Assembly (NCBI RefSeq): GCF_027532945.1
Contig: NZ_JAPZTZ010000003.1
Span: 267,208-331,207 of the forward strand
Direction: 5' to 3'
From: Phreatobacter sp.
GTDB lineage: Bacteria; Pseudomonadota; Alphaproteobacteria; Rhizobiales; Phreatobacteraceae
DNA: 64,000 nucleotides
The notes beneath the pieces were generated by a model. It ran no database searches. It had not been told where the DNA came from and was given only the letters and a program-made list of their open reading frames with translations. This document shows positions 15,691 to 24,592 of the stretch, piece by piece (positions within the stretch are counted from its first letter, which is position 1; each line of letters opens with the position of its first letter). Both the position numbers and the translations under genes were made by a program.

Positions 15691-17313
15691 TCAGCTCCTC
15701 AGGCCGGGGGCTTCCTGGCCGGTGCGGGCGACATACTCAAGATAGCCGCCGCCATAGACATGCGGCCCCTCGGGGGTGAGTTCCAGCACGCGGTTCGACA
15801 GGGCGGCGAGGAAGTGCCGGTCATGCGAGACGAAGAGCATGGTGCCCTCGTAGTCGCTGAGCGCCTGGATCAGCATTTCCTTGGTGGCCATGTCGAGGTG
15901 GTTGGTCGGCTCGTCGAGGACGAGGAAATTCGGCGGATCGTAGAGCATCCGCGCCATGACGAGGCGCGCCTTCTCGCCGCCGGAGAGCACGCGGCAGCGC
16001 TTCTCGACATCGTCTCCGGAGAAGCCGAAGCAGCCGGCAAGAGCGCGCAGCGAGCCCTGGCCCGCCTGGGGGAAGGCGTCCTCCAGCCATTCGAAGACGG
16101 TGGCCTCGCCATCGAGGAGGTCCATGGCATGCTGGGCGAAATAGCCGAGCTTGACGCTGGCGCCGACCTGCACCGTGCCGCGATCGGGATCGGTCGAACC
16201 GGTCACGAGCTTCAGCAGCGTCGACTTGCCGGCGCCGTTGACGCCCATCACGCACCAGCGTTCCTTGCGGCGGATGCTGAAATCCAGCCCCTCGTAGATG
16301 GTGCGGCTGCCGTAGCGCTTGTCCACCTGCTTGATGTTGACGACGTCCTCGCCGGAGCGGGGCGCCGGCAGGAACTCGAACATCACGGTCTGGCGGCGGC
16401 GCGGCGGCTCGACCCGATCGATCTTGTCGAGCTTCTTCACCCGGCTCTGCACCTGCGCGGCATGGGAGGCGCGGGCCTTGAAGCGCTCGATGAAGGCGAT
16501 CTCCTTGGCGAGCATGGCCTGCTGGCGCTCGAACTGCGCCTGCTGCTGCTTTTCGGCCAGCGCCCGCTGCTGCTCGTAGAAGGCGTAATCGCCGGAATAG
16601 GAGGTGAGCGCGCCGCCGTCGATCTCGATGATCTTGCCGACGATGCGGTTCATGAACTCGCGATCGTGCGAGGTCATGATGAGCGCGCCCTCGAAGCCCT
16701 TGAGGAAGGATTCGAGCCAGATGAGGCTCTCGATGTCGAGGTGGTTGGAGGGCTCGTCGAGCAGCATGGCGTCGGGCCGCATCAAGAGGATACGGGCGAG
16801 CGCGACGCGCATCTTCCAGCCGCCGGAGAGCTTGCCGACATCGCCCTCCATCATCTCCTCGGAGAAACCGAGGCCAGCGAGGACCTCGCGCGCGCGACCG
16901 TCGAGCGCGTAGCCGTCGAGCTCCTCGAAGCGCCCCTGGACCTCGCCATAGCGGCTGATGATCTCGTCCATGCGGTCGGCCTGGTCGGGATCGGCCATCG
17001 CGGCCTCGAGCGCCTTGAGCTCGGCCGCAACCTCGCTCACGGGGCCTGCGCCCTCCATGACCTCGGCAACGGCACTGCGGCCGCCCATCTCGCCGACATC
17101 CTGGCTGAAATAGCCGATGGTGACGCCGCGATCGACGGAGACCTGGCCCTCGTCGGGCTGCTCCTGGCCGGTGATCATGCGGAACAGAGTCGTCTTGCCC
17201 GCGCCGTTGGGGCCGACGAGACCGATCTTCTCGCCGCGCTGCAACGCGGCCGAGGCCTCGATGAAGATGATCTGCTTGCCGTTCTGCTTGCCGATGTTCT
17301 CGAGGCGGATCAT
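15691..17313 (-). CDS. ABC-F family ATPase (duplicated ATP-binding cassettes)
   Basis: A 540-residue cytoplasmic ABC-F protein with two ABC domains and no membrane segment. First cassette: Walker A GPNGAGKTT (around residue 35), signature LSGGWKMRVALARILL, Walker B MLLDEPSNHLD. Between them is a charged, glutamine-rich linker (EQQRALAEKQQQAQFERQQ) with a basic KARASHAAQVQSRVKKLDKI stretch, the P-site tRNA interaction motif. Second cassette: GVNGAGKST, LSGGEKARLVMARML, LVLDEPTNHLD. ABC-F proteins act on the ribosome, rescuing or tuning elongation. It is of the Uup/YbiT/YheS sort; exact subfamily uncertain. Confidence 0.92.
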   Translation of the reverse strand: MIRLENIGKQNGKQIIFIEASAALQRGEKIGLVGPNGAGKTTLFRMITGQEQPDEGQVSVDRGVTIGYFSQDVGEMGGRSAVAEVMEGAGPVSEVAAELKALEAAMADPDQADRMDEIISRYGEVQGRFEELDGYALDGRAREVLAGLGFSEEMMEGDVGKLSGGWKMRVALARILLMRPDAMLLDEPSNHLDIESLIWLESFLKGFEGALIMTSHDREFMNRIVGKIIEIDGGALTSYSGDYAFYEQQRALAEKQQQAQFERQQAMLAKEIAFIERFKARASHAAQVQSRVKKLDKIDRVEPPRRRQTVMFEFLPAPRSGEDVVNIKQVDKRYGSRTIYEGLDFSIRRKERWCVMGVNGAGKSTLLKLVTGSTDPDRGTVQVGASVKLGYFAQHAMDLLDGEATVFEWLEDAFPQAGQGSLRALAGCFGFSGDDVEKRCRVLSGGEKARLVMARMLYDPPNFLVLDEPTNHLDMATKEMLIQALSDYEGTMLFVSHDRHFLAALSNRVLELTPEGPHVYGGGYLEYVARTGQEAPGLRS

Positions 17314-17401
17314 GCGCGGGAGGCTGCCGGGTCAGTTGCTGGTGCCCGGGGCCATACGCCATGCGGCGGCGCAGCGAAAGCCCGCAGCCGCGCGCGGCGC
17401 G

Positions 17402-17776
17402 CTACAGCGCCTCGTTGGTGGCGCGCAGGCGATGCACCAGCACGTCCATCACGAACCAGCAGAAGCCAGGGATCTCCTCGACCATGAAGCGGAACTTCTT
17501 CTGGTCGATCAGCGCGATCTCGGCGGTCTCCACCACCTTGGCGGTCGCGGAGCGCGGATTCTTGTCCACCATCGACACGGTGCCGAGGGCGCGTCCCGCC
17601 TCCACCGTCTCGATGAACTTGCCATGGCTGGTCATCTCCACCCGGCCACCGAGGACGAAGTAGAGGTAGACGGGCTCGTCGCCCTCGCGGAACAGGATGT
17701 CGCCCTCGCCGTAGCGCATGACCGTGCCGAGGCCGCGCGCGATCTCGCGGAAGTCGCTGGAGCCGTTGGATGTCAT
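17402..17776 (-). CDS. Stand-alone cyclic nucleotide-binding (CNB) domain protein
   Basis: A 124-residue protein made only of a CNB/cupin-like fold: FREGDEPVYLYFVLGGRVEMTS is the beta-roll entrance, and ALGTVSMVDKNPRSATAKVVE corresponds to the phosphate-binding cassette, where the usual GE...R-(S/T)A pattern appears as GTVSMVDKNPRSAT; the Glu is replaced, so cyclic-nucleotide binding may be lost or altered. There is no DNA-binding domain. ATG 17776 has GGAGG 8 nt upstream. Such single-domain proteins are common in alphaproteobacteria and their partners are mostly unknown. Confidence 0.82.
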   Translation of the reverse strand: MTSNGSSDFREIARGLGTVMRYGEGDILFREGDEPVYLYFVLGGRVEMTSHGKFIETVEAGRALGTVSMVDKNPRSATAKVVETAEIALIDQKKFRFMVEEIPGFCWFVMDVLVHRLRATNEAL

Positions 17777-17849
17777 GGAGCGGCCTCCCTGCCGTGTCGC
17801 AATACCGTCACATGACGATAGGCGAACGGTCAATTGGCGGGACCGTGGA

Positions 17850-18494
17850 TCAGCGCGGACCGAGCGTCGTCACCCAGATGACGCGGGCCACCTGCTGGGT
17901 CGGATTGTCGAACATATGCGGGACGGTCGAGGGGAAGCGGAAGCTGTCGCCGGGTTCCAGCACATGGGCCTCGTGGTCAAGCCAGAGCCTGAGGCGGCCG
18001 GCAAGGACATAGCCGGCCTTCTCGCCGGTATGGCGAACGAAATCGGTGCCCGAGGAGCCGCCCGGGTTGAGGGTCAGCTCATAGAACTCGATCTCGCCTT
18101 TCTCAGCCGGCGTCAGCGCCTCCTTGACCACGCCGCTGGCGGTGAGGCGGAGCAGGCGGCGGTCGTTCTTGCGGACGATGTAGCGAGCAGGCGAAGCCGG
18201 CGCGTGCTCCTCGAAGAAGTAGGAGATCGGCACGTCGAGCGCGATGGACAGGAGCCGGAGCGTGCGCACCGACGGCGTCGCCAGCGCCCGCTCCACCTGG
18301 CTGATCATGCCGGAGGACAGGCCCGTGCGCTTCGCCACCTCCTGGATGGAGAGACCGGCACGCTGGCGCATGACGCGGATGGTCTCGCCGAGGCGCTGGT
18401 CGCCGTCATCGGCAAGCGCCGTGGCGGCCGGCTCGGCGAGAGCCTCGGCCTGCGGCACGACCCCTGCCCGCCCTGCGCTGCTGCGACCGCTCAT
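17850..18494 (-). CDS. XRE-family HTH regulator with C-terminal cupin domain
   Basis: A 214-residue regulator. After a ~30-residue alanine-rich N-terminus, residues ~33-90 form an XRE helix-turn-helix (LGETIRVMRQRAGLSIQEVAKRT, GLSSGMISQVERALATPSVRTL). The C-terminal ~75 residues form a cupin_2 ligand domain (GYVLAGRLRLWLDHE, LEPGDSFRFPSTVPHMFDN). This architecture is shared by PuuR-like regulators of polyamine, amino-acid and amine catabolism. It is divergent from a dipeptide-type ABC importer with an amino-acid-oxidase-like enzyme, its likely target. ATG 18494 is chosen because upstream sequence in frame is not protein-like. Confidence 0.9.
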   Translation of the reverse strand: MSGRSSAGRAGVVPQAEALAEPAATALADDGDQRLGETIRVMRQRAGLSIQEVAKRTGLSSGMISQVERALATPSVRTLRLLSIALDVPISYFFEEHAPASPARYIVRKNDRRLLRLTASGVVKEALTPAEKGEIEFYELTLNPGGSSGTDFVRHTGEKAGYVLAGRLRLWLDHEAHVLEPGDSFRFPSTVPHMFDNPTQQVARVIWVTTLGPR

Positions 18495-18621
18495 GCGACG
18501 TCCTTCTCCATTTCGCGAGGCGACGAGAACACCATCCTGCCACGCGCAAATGCAGGGGTGATCTTCTGCCAGGGCAGGCGTGGGGCGCGGCCGGCGCCAT
18601 TGACAGCCCTGTTTAGCAGTG

Positions 18622-18656
18622 TTGAAGTTTGCTGACGATAATTCAAGCGCATTGAA
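18622..18656. promoter_or_regulatory. Candidate operator in the XRE-cupin / ABC importer divergent region
   Basis: A palindrome TTCAA-GCGCA-TTGAA lies at 18642-18656, and a third TTGAA at 18622-18626 forms a wider inverted pair with the TTCAA. A TTGACA hexamer is found just upstream (around 18600). The position between the regulator start (18494) and the binding-protein start (18738), nearer the latter, fits an operator for the XRE-cupin protein. Binding itself is inferred. Confidence 0.5.
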
Positions 18657-18737
18657 CGCCGCGGACGGTGATCCGCCGGGCGCCGGAGCCCTTCCGGCGG
18701 ACGGGAGAGCCATGCCGCGTGTCAGTCACGGGGGTCG

Positions 18738-20429
18738 ATGATGAGCGACGAGACGAACAGCGTCAAAGCAGTGCCGACCCTCGCCACCGGACCGAGCCGC
18801 CGCGTCCTGATGGTGCTCGGCGCCGGCGCCGCCGCCGGCCTCGCCGCCCCCTCCGCCCTCCTCGCCCAGGGCGCACGGCCCGCAGGACCTCCCGACCGGC
18901 CGCGCGGCCAGATCGTCGCCGCCCTGTCGCAGGAACCGACCTCCTTCAACCCGCTCATGCCGGGCATCGAGGTCGACCAGGCGGTGTGGTGGCAGGTCTT
19001 CTCGACGCTCTGGGTCATCGATCCCGAGGGCAATTTCGTCCCCGACCTCGCCCGCGAGGTGCCGACGGTGGCCAATGGCGGTCTGTCGGCCGATGGCCTC
19101 ACCTGGAAGATCAAGCTGCGCAGCGACGTGAAGTGGCATGACGGCACGCCCTTCACCGCCGAGGACGTGAAATACTCGCTGGAGCTGATCAACAACCCGA
19201 ACTTCCGGGTGCGCAACCGCGTCGGCCACAGCCTCGTCAAGGATATCAAGGTGGTGGCGCCGGACGAGATCCACTGGCGGATGGAGAGCCCCTATTCGCC
19301 CTACCTGTCGATCCTGGCGCTGACCTATCTCGTGCCGAAGCACATCCTGGAGAAGGCGCAGGACGTCAACGCCTCGGTGATGAACACCGCGCCCATCGGC
19401 ACTGGCCCCTTCCGCTGGGTGTCGCGCCAGCCCGGGGACAATATCCAGCTTGCCGCCAACACCGCCTATCACGGCAAGGGTCCCTATGTTGAGCGGCTGA
19501 TCTTCAAATACATCCCCGACCTGACGGTGCTCTACACCCAGTTCCGCACCGGCCAGGTCGACTACACGGGCATCCAGGGCATCCTGCCGAACTTCGTGCG
19601 CGAGGCGAAGACGCTGCGCGACCGCACCGTCGTCGTTTCCTCCACCTCCTCGGTCGAGCATATCGCGCCGAACCTCGACTTCGGCCCGCTCACCGACAAG
19701 GCGGTGCGCGAGGCGCTGTACATGGCGGTCAACAAGAAGGCGATCATCGACGCGCTGAACTACGGCCTGCCGACACCGACCGAGACCTTCGTGCCGCAGG
19801 ACGGCTGGGCCTTCCAGAAGGGCCTGCCCGCCCACAGCTTCGACCCGGCCAAGGCCAATGCGCTGCTGGATGCGGCCGGCTGGGCGCGCGGCTCCGACGG
19901 GGTGCGCGCCAAGGGCGGCGTCAGGCTCGAATTCACCAATTCGACCACATCGGGCAATGCCGTGCGCGAGCAGACGCAGCAGCTGCTGATGCAGGACTGG
20001 AAAGCCATCGGCGCATCCATGCGCATCCAGAACATGCCGCCCGCCGTCATGTGGGGCGAGTTCTGGCAGCAGTCGAAGTTCAACTCAGCCCTCGTCTCGG
20101 TGAACTTCATGCTCGGCGCCGATCCAGACGTGACGCCGCGCTTCGGCTCCGGTGCCATCCCGGCCAAGGGCGGCCGCGGCTTCAACACCTACCAGTACCA
20201 GAGCGCCGAGGCCGACCGGCTGCTGACCCTCGGCGCCACGCAGTTCGACCTTGCTGAGCGCAAGCAGACCTATGGCGCGCTGCAGACGCTGATCCGCAAC
20301 GACCTCGCCATCCTGCCGCTCTACCAGGGCGTCATCGCCGAGGGCCTGAAGGCGAACTTGCGCGGCTTCCGCCCCAACGGCAACGCCTCCACCAACACCT
20401 GGAACATCCGCGAATGGTACTGGGCGTGA
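18738..20429 (+). CDS. Peptide/nickel-type ABC transporter substrate-binding protein
   Basis: A 563-residue SBP_bac_5 family binding protein (DppA/OppA type). The N-terminus carries a twin-arginine-like GPSRRVLMVLGAGAAAG signal and an ALLAQ cleavage region. Typical parts: ALSQEPTSFNPL, WKIKLRSDVKWHDGTPFTAEDVKYSLE, TGPFRWVSRQPGDNIQLAAN, LTDKAVREALYMAVNKKAIID. The C-terminus ends in the usual extended segment before a WNIREWYWA tail. It is the first gene of a five-gene operon (SBP, two permeases, FAD oxidoreductase, 2-hydroxyacid dehydrogenase). No ATPase gene of this transporter is within the operon, so it probably shares one encoded elsewhere. Confidence 0.93.
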   Translation: MMSDETNSVKAVPTLATGPSRRVLMVLGAGAAAGLAAPSALLAQGARPAGPPDRPRGQIVAALSQEPTSFNPLMPGIEVDQAVWWQVFSTLWVIDPEGNFVPDLAREVPTVANGGLSADGLTWKIKLRSDVKWHDGTPFTAEDVKYSLELINNPNFRVRNRVGHSLVKDIKVVAPDEIHWRMESPYSPYLSILALTYLVPKHILEKAQDVNASVMNTAPIGTGPFRWVSRQPGDNIQLAANTAYHGKGPYVERLIFKYIPDLTVLYTQFRTGQVDYTGIQGILPNFVREAKTLRDRTVVVSSTSSVEHIAPNLDFGPLTDKAVREALYMAVNKKAIIDALNYGLPTPTETFVPQDGWAFQKGLPAHSFDPAKANALLDAAGWARGSDGVRAKGGVRLEFTNSTTSGNAVREQTQQLLMQDWKAIGASMRIQNMPPAVMWGEFWQQSKFNSALVSVNFMLGADPDVTPRFGSGAIPAKGGRGFNTYQYQSAEADRLLTLGATQFDLAERKQTYGALQTLIRNDLAILPLYQGVIAEGLKANLRGFRPNGNASTNTWNIREWYWA

Positions 20430-20456
20430 CGGCCGACGCAGGCGGGCCGGTCTGAC

Positions 20457-21410
20457 ATGGCGCGTTTCCTCGTCAACCGGCTGGGACAGGCGGTGTTGCT
20501 GCTCGCCATCGTCTCCATGCTCGGCTTCGCCATCCTGCATCTGGCGCCCGGTGGGCCGCTGTCGCAGTTCGCCCTGTCGTCGCAGATGACGCAGGAGGAT
20601 CTCGACCGCATCACCCGCCAGCTCGGCCTCGACCGGCCCCTGCCCATCCAGTACGCCGACTGGCTGTGGCGCATGCTGCGCGGCGACTGGGGCAATTCCT
20701 ATCGCGACGGCGAGCCGGTGCTGAAGATCATCGGCGCCCATCTCGGCGCGACCCTTGAGCTGATGGCGACGGCCACCGTCATCGCCATCCTGCTGGGCTG
20801 CTGGGTCGGCATTCTCGGCGCCATCCGGCGCTACTCGATCTTCGACCAGCTCGCGACCGTCGGCGCCATGGTGGCGCTGTCGATCCCGACCTTCTGGTTC
20901 GGGCTCATCGCCATCTACCTGTTCTCGGTGACGCTGGGCTGGCTGCCCTCGGGCAATCGCCACACGGTCGGCGAGGAGGGCTCGCTCCTCGACATGATCC
21001 ATCACCTCATCGCGCCCGCCCTGGTGCTGGCGCTGGTGGAAACGGCCATGTGGGGGCGCTTCATGCGCTCCTCCATGCTCGACGTCATCAACCAGGACTA
21101 TATCCGCACGGCCCGCGCCAAGGGCCTGCCGGAATGGCGGATCCTGTCGCAGCACGCGCTGCGCAACGCGCTCCTGCCGATGATCACCGTGGCAGGCCTG
21201 CAATTCCCGACATTGCTCGGCGGTGCGCTGGTCACTGAGACGGTCTTCACCTGGCCGGGCATGGGCCGGCTCTTCCTCGATTCCATCGGCTACCGCGACT
21301 ATCCCGTCGTGATGGGCATCCTGATGTTCTCCGCCACCATGGTGCTCATCGGCTCGCTCATCGCCGACATCCTCTATGCGGTCGTCGACCCGCGCATTCG
21401 GGTGGGCTGA
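20457..21410 (+). CDS. Dipeptide-type ABC transporter permease (DppB-like)
   Basis: A 317-residue permease with about six membrane spans. It begins MARFLVNRLGQAVLLLAIVS, the typical DppB/GsiC amphipathic start, and has LAPGGPLSQFA and the QLGLDRPLPIQYADWL periplasmic motif. The EAA loop is RTARAKGLPEWRILSQHALRN, followed by LPMITVAGLQFPTLLGG. It lies 27 bp after the binding-protein gene. Confidence 0.95.
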   Translation: MARFLVNRLGQAVLLLAIVSMLGFAILHLAPGGPLSQFALSSQMTQEDLDRITRQLGLDRPLPIQYADWLWRMLRGDWGNSYRDGEPVLKIIGAHLGATLELMATATVIAILLGCWVGILGAIRRYSIFDQLATVGAMVALSIPTFWFGLIAIYLFSVTLGWLPSGNRHTVGEEGSLLDMIHHLIAPALVLALVETAMWGRFMRSSMLDVINQDYIRTARAKGLPEWRILSQHALRNALLPMITVAGLQFPTLLGGALVTETVFTWPGMGRLFLDSIGYRDYPVVMGILMFSATMVLIGSLIADILYAVVDPRIRVG

Positions 21411-21413
21411 ACC

Positions 21414-22289
21414 ATGACCGTCGCCGCGCTGCCCATCGAGCACGTCACGCCGGCCCAGGCCGCCTGGCGCCGCTTCCGCCGCCATCGCCTCGCCATGGCC
21501 GGGGCGGTGGTGATCCTCGTGCTGATCCTCGGCTCGACGATCGGGCCGTTTCTCCTGCCCTTCGACGACAAGTTCATCGACATCATGCACCGCTTCGCCC
21601 CGCCGCTGACGGGCGCCCATGTGCTCGGCACCGACGAGCTCGGCCGCGACGTGCTGGCGCGGCTGATGATGGGCGGGCGGGTGTCGCTCGCCATCGGCAT
21701 CGTCGCCATGCTCATCGCCATGGGGGTGGGCATCGTCATCGGCACCTTCGCCGGCTTCTATGGCGGCGTGCTCGGTGCGGCGCTGATGCGCTTCGTCGAC
21801 GCGGTGCTGTGCTTCCCGGCGATCTTCCTGCTGCTGGCGCTGGCGGCCCTCATCGAGCCCGGCATCCTCGCCACGACGATCCTTATCTCGGCCACTGCCT
21901 GGATGAGCGTCGCCCGCATCGTCGAGGCGCAGATGCGCGCCCTGCGGGAGCGCGACTTCGCCGCGGCCGCCGTCGCCTTCGGTGCCTCGGACCTCCGGAT
22001 CATGTTCAAGGAACTGCTGCCCAACGCCATGGCGGCCATCGTCGTGGCCGCGACGCTCAACGTCGCCAAGGCGATCCTGCTCGAATCCTATGTGAGCTAT
22101 CTCGGCTATGGCATCCAGCCGCCGGCGGCGAGCTGGGGAAACATGCTCAACAACGCGCAGATCTACATGACGAGCGCGCCCTGGCTCGCCATCGTGCCGG
22201 GCATCGCCATCACGCTGGCCGTGACCAGCTTCAACTTCCTCGGCGACGGGTTGCGCGACGCGCTCGACCCGCGCCTCGACATCCACTGA
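21414..22289 (+). CDS. Dipeptide-type ABC transporter permease (DppC-like)
   Basis: A 291-residue permease pairing with the DppB-like protein, 3 bp downstream of it. Features: RRFRRHRLAMAGAVVIL N-terminal region, FAPPLTGAHVLGTDELGRDVLARLMMG (the HPLGTDxLGRDvlSR signature of DppC), and an EAA loop RDFAAAAVAFGASDLRIMFKELLPN. About five to six membrane segments are visible. Confidence 0.95.
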   Translation: MTVAALPIEHVTPAQAAWRRFRRHRLAMAGAVVILVLILGSTIGPFLLPFDDKFIDIMHRFAPPLTGAHVLGTDELGRDVLARLMMGGRVSLAIGIVAMLIAMGVGIVIGTFAGFYGGVLGAALMRFVDAVLCFPAIFLLLALAALIEPGILATTILISATAWMSVARIVEAQMRALRERDFAAAAVAFGASDLRIMFKELLPNAMAAIVVAATLNVAKAILLESYVSYLGYGIQPPAASWGNMLNNAQIYMTSAPWLAIVPGIAITLAVTSFNFLGDGLRDALDPRLDIH

Positions 22290-22307
22290 ACGTATCCGGA
22301 GCCGCCC

Positions 22308-23636
22308 ATGTCCCCGCCCCTCACCCGCATCGAGAGCGATGCCCGCCTGCCGGAGAGCGTCGATGTGGTCGTCATCGGCGGCGGCGTCATCGGCGTCTCC
22401 TCGGCCTACCAGCTCGCCCGCAAGGGCCTGTCGGTGGCGCTGGTCGAGAAGGGCCATGTCGGCTGCGAGCAATCGAGCCGCAACTGGGGCTGGTGCCGGC
22501 AGCAGGGCCGCGCCCGCGCCGAGATCCCGCTGGCGCGCGAGAGCCTGCGCCTGTGGGAGGAGATGCAGGCGGACGCGGGCGAGGATGCCGGCTTCCGCCG
22601 CACCGGCGTGCTTTTCCTCACCAAGAACCCGGCCGAGCTCGCCGCCTGGGAGAAGTGGGCGGAGATCGCCCGCGAGATGCAGGTCCATTCGACTGTCCTC
22701 TCCCCCGCCGAGGTGCAGGAGCGGCTGCCGCATAATGCCGATACCTGGGTGGGTGGCCTCGTCACCCCGAGCGATGGCCGCGCCGAGCCCTCCATGGCCG
22801 TTCCGGTTCTCGCCAAGGCGGCGCGCAAGCACGGCGTCACCATCCACGAGGACTGCGCGGCCCGCGGGCTCGAGACCTCGGCCGGCCGGGTCTCGGGCGT
22901 GGTGACGGAGAAGGGCACGATCCGCGCCTCCTCGGTGCTGCTGGCCGGCGGCGCCTGGTCCTCGCTGTTCTGCCGCCGCCACGGCATCGACCTGCCGATC
23001 GGCCTCGTCAACGCCACGGCCTGCCGCACGACGCCCGCCGGCGAGATCACCGACGGCGCTCTCGGCACCGATTTCTTCTGCGTACGCCGCCGGCTCGACG
23101 GCGGCCTGACGCTGGCGCTGCGCGGCCGCGGTACGGTGGATCTGACGCCCGACCTCATCCGCTATGCCCGCACCTTCCTGCCGACCTACCGGCAGCGGCG
23201 GAAGGGCCTGAAGATCTCTTTCGGCAAGCCCTTCCTCGACCAGCTGCTGCGCGGCACCAGCTGGCGGCTCGACCAGCCCTCGCCCTTCGAGGCGGAGCGG
23301 GTGCGCGACCCCGCCCCGGACATGAGCCTCGTCGAGGAGGCGCTGGCCGCCCTCGTCAAGGCCAATCCGAACCTTGAGGGAATCGGCATCGCCGAGGCCT
23401 GGGGCGGGACAATCGACACGACGCCGGACACGATCCCGGTCATCTCGGGGGTCGACACGCTGCCCGGCTTCTTCCTCGCAACCGGCTTCTCCGGCCACGG
23501 CTTCGGCATCGGACCGGGCGCCGGTCGCCTTGCGGCCGACATCGTCACCGGGGACACGCCACTCATCGACCCCGCCGCCTATTCCCACCAGCGCCTCGTC
23601 GACGGCCGCCCCCTCGCCCCCGTCGGCCTGTTCTGA
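22308..23636 (+). CDS. FAD-dependent oxidoreductase (DAO/DadA-like)
   Basis: A 442-residue D-amino-acid-oxidase-superfamily protein. The FAD-binding Rossmann motif is VDVVVIGGGVIGVSSAYQLARKG (GxGxxG near residue 25), followed by ALVEKGHVGCEQSSRNWGWCRQQ; SRNWGWCRQQGR is typical of a dimethylglycine/opine-oxidase-like subgroup. The C-terminal GGTIDTTPDTIPVI and FLATGFSGHGFGIGPGAGRLAADI complete the flavin site. It likely oxidises an imported amine or D-amino acid to a keto acid. The downstream hydroxyacid dehydrogenase would reduce a keto acid product or glyoxylate. Confidence 0.9.
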   Translation: MSPPLTRIESDARLPESVDVVVIGGGVIGVSSAYQLARKGLSVALVEKGHVGCEQSSRNWGWCRQQGRARAEIPLARESLRLWEEMQADAGEDAGFRRTGVLFLTKNPAELAAWEKWAEIAREMQVHSTVLSPAEVQERLPHNADTWVGGLVTPSDGRAEPSMAVPVLAKAARKHGVTIHEDCAARGLETSAGRVSGVVTEKGTIRASSVLLAGGAWSSLFCRRHGIDLPIGLVNATACRTTPAGEITDGALGTDFFCVRRRLDGGLTLALRGRGTVDLTPDLIRYARTFLPTYRQRRKGLKISFGKPFLDQLLRGTSWRLDQPSPFEAERVRDPAPDMSLVEEALAALVKANPNLEGIGIAEAWGGTIDTTPDTIPVISGVDTLPGFFLATGFSGHGFGIGPGAGRLAADIVTGDTPLIDPAAYSHQRLVDGRPLAPVGLF

Positions 23637-23647
23637 CGGGCGGCACG

Positions 23648-24574
23648 ATGAGCTTCCTCTACAAGGCCAACCCCGTTCGCGGCGCCGAATGGGGCCGGCA
23701 CTTCGCGGCGCTGGCACCCGACATTCCGTTTTCGCTGTGGCCGGGGACGGGTGACCCGCGGGACGTCCGCTGGCTCGCCACCTGGGTGCCACCGGACGAC
23801 ATCGCCGCAACCTTCCCGAACCTCGAACTGGTCTTCTCGGTCGGTGCCGGCGTCGACCAGTTCGACTTCACCAAGATCCCGCCGCAGGTGCCGCTGGTGC
23901 GGATGCTCGAGCCGAACATCGCCGAGAGCATGGTGGAATATGTCTGCCTCGCCGTGCTGGCACTGCACCGCGACCTGCCACTCTTCCTCGCCCAGCAGCG
24001 GCGGGAGGTGTGGAAGGAGTTCCAGATCACCACGGCGGCACGGCGGCGCGTGGGGGTCATGGGCCTCGGCCAGCTTGGCCAGGCGGCGCTTCAGCGCCTC
24101 AAGGCCTTCGGCTTCCCGCTGGCGGGGTGGAACCGCTCGCCACGCGCCATCGACGGCGTCGAGGTCTTCACGGGCACAGAAGGACTGCCGGCCTTCCTCG
24201 CCCGCACCGATATCCTCGTCTGCCTGCTGCCGCTGACCGACGAGACGCGCGGCATTCTGACCGCCGACCTGTTCGCGCAGCTGCCGGACGGCGCCATGCT
24301 GGTGAATGTCGGCCGCGGCGGGCACCTCGTTCAGGAGGACCTCTTGGCGGCGCTCGATACGGCCAAGCTCGCCGCCGCCATGCTCGACGTCGCCGATCCC
24401 GAGCCGCTGCCGGCGGGCCATCCGCTCTGGCGGCACGAGAAGGTGATCATCACCCCCCACATCGCCAGCATGACCCATCCGGAAACGGCCGTGCGCTTCG
24501 TCCTCGACACGATCGCCCGCCACCGGCGCGGCGAGCCCCTGCCCGGCCTCGTCGACCGCAGCCGCGGCTATTGA
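23648..24574 (+). CDS. 2-hydroxyacid dehydrogenase, glyoxylate/hydroxypyruvate reductase A type
   Basis: A 308-residue NAD(P)H-dependent D-2-hydroxyacid dehydrogenase similar to GhrA. The nucleotide motif is VGVMGLGQLGQAALQRLKAFG with following NRSPRAIDGVE, where an Arg after the beta strand suggests NADPH. Catalytic residues are seen in NVGRGGHLVQEDLL (Arg), DVADPEPLPAGHPLW (Glu) and ITPHIASMTHPE (His). It lies 11 bp after the FAD oxidoreductase and ends the operon. It would convert glyoxylate, hydroxypyruvate or a related 2-keto acid formed by the oxidase into the hydroxy acid. Confidence 0.92.
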   Translation: MSFLYKANPVRGAEWGRHFAALAPDIPFSLWPGTGDPRDVRWLATWVPPDDIAATFPNLELVFSVGAGVDQFDFTKIPPQVPLVRMLEPNIAESMVEYVCLAVLALHRDLPLFLAQQRREVWKEFQITTAARRRVGVMGLGQLGQAALQRLKAFGFPLAGWNRSPRAIDGVEVFTGTEGLPAFLARTDILVCLLPLTDETRGILTADLFAQLPDGAMLVNVGRGGHLVQEDLLAALDTAKLAAAMLDVADPEPLPAGHPLWRHEKVIITPHIASMTHPETAVRFVLDTIARHRRGEPLPGLVDRSRGY

Positions 24575-24592
24575 GCGCCGCAGACGCAAGCC

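Noticed and set aside
20085..23810. Open frame of 1241 codons on the minus strand
   Set aside because: It is antisense to two permease genes and the FAD oxidoreductase, has highly biased Arg/Gly/His/Asp composition and no domain; an artefact of high GC.
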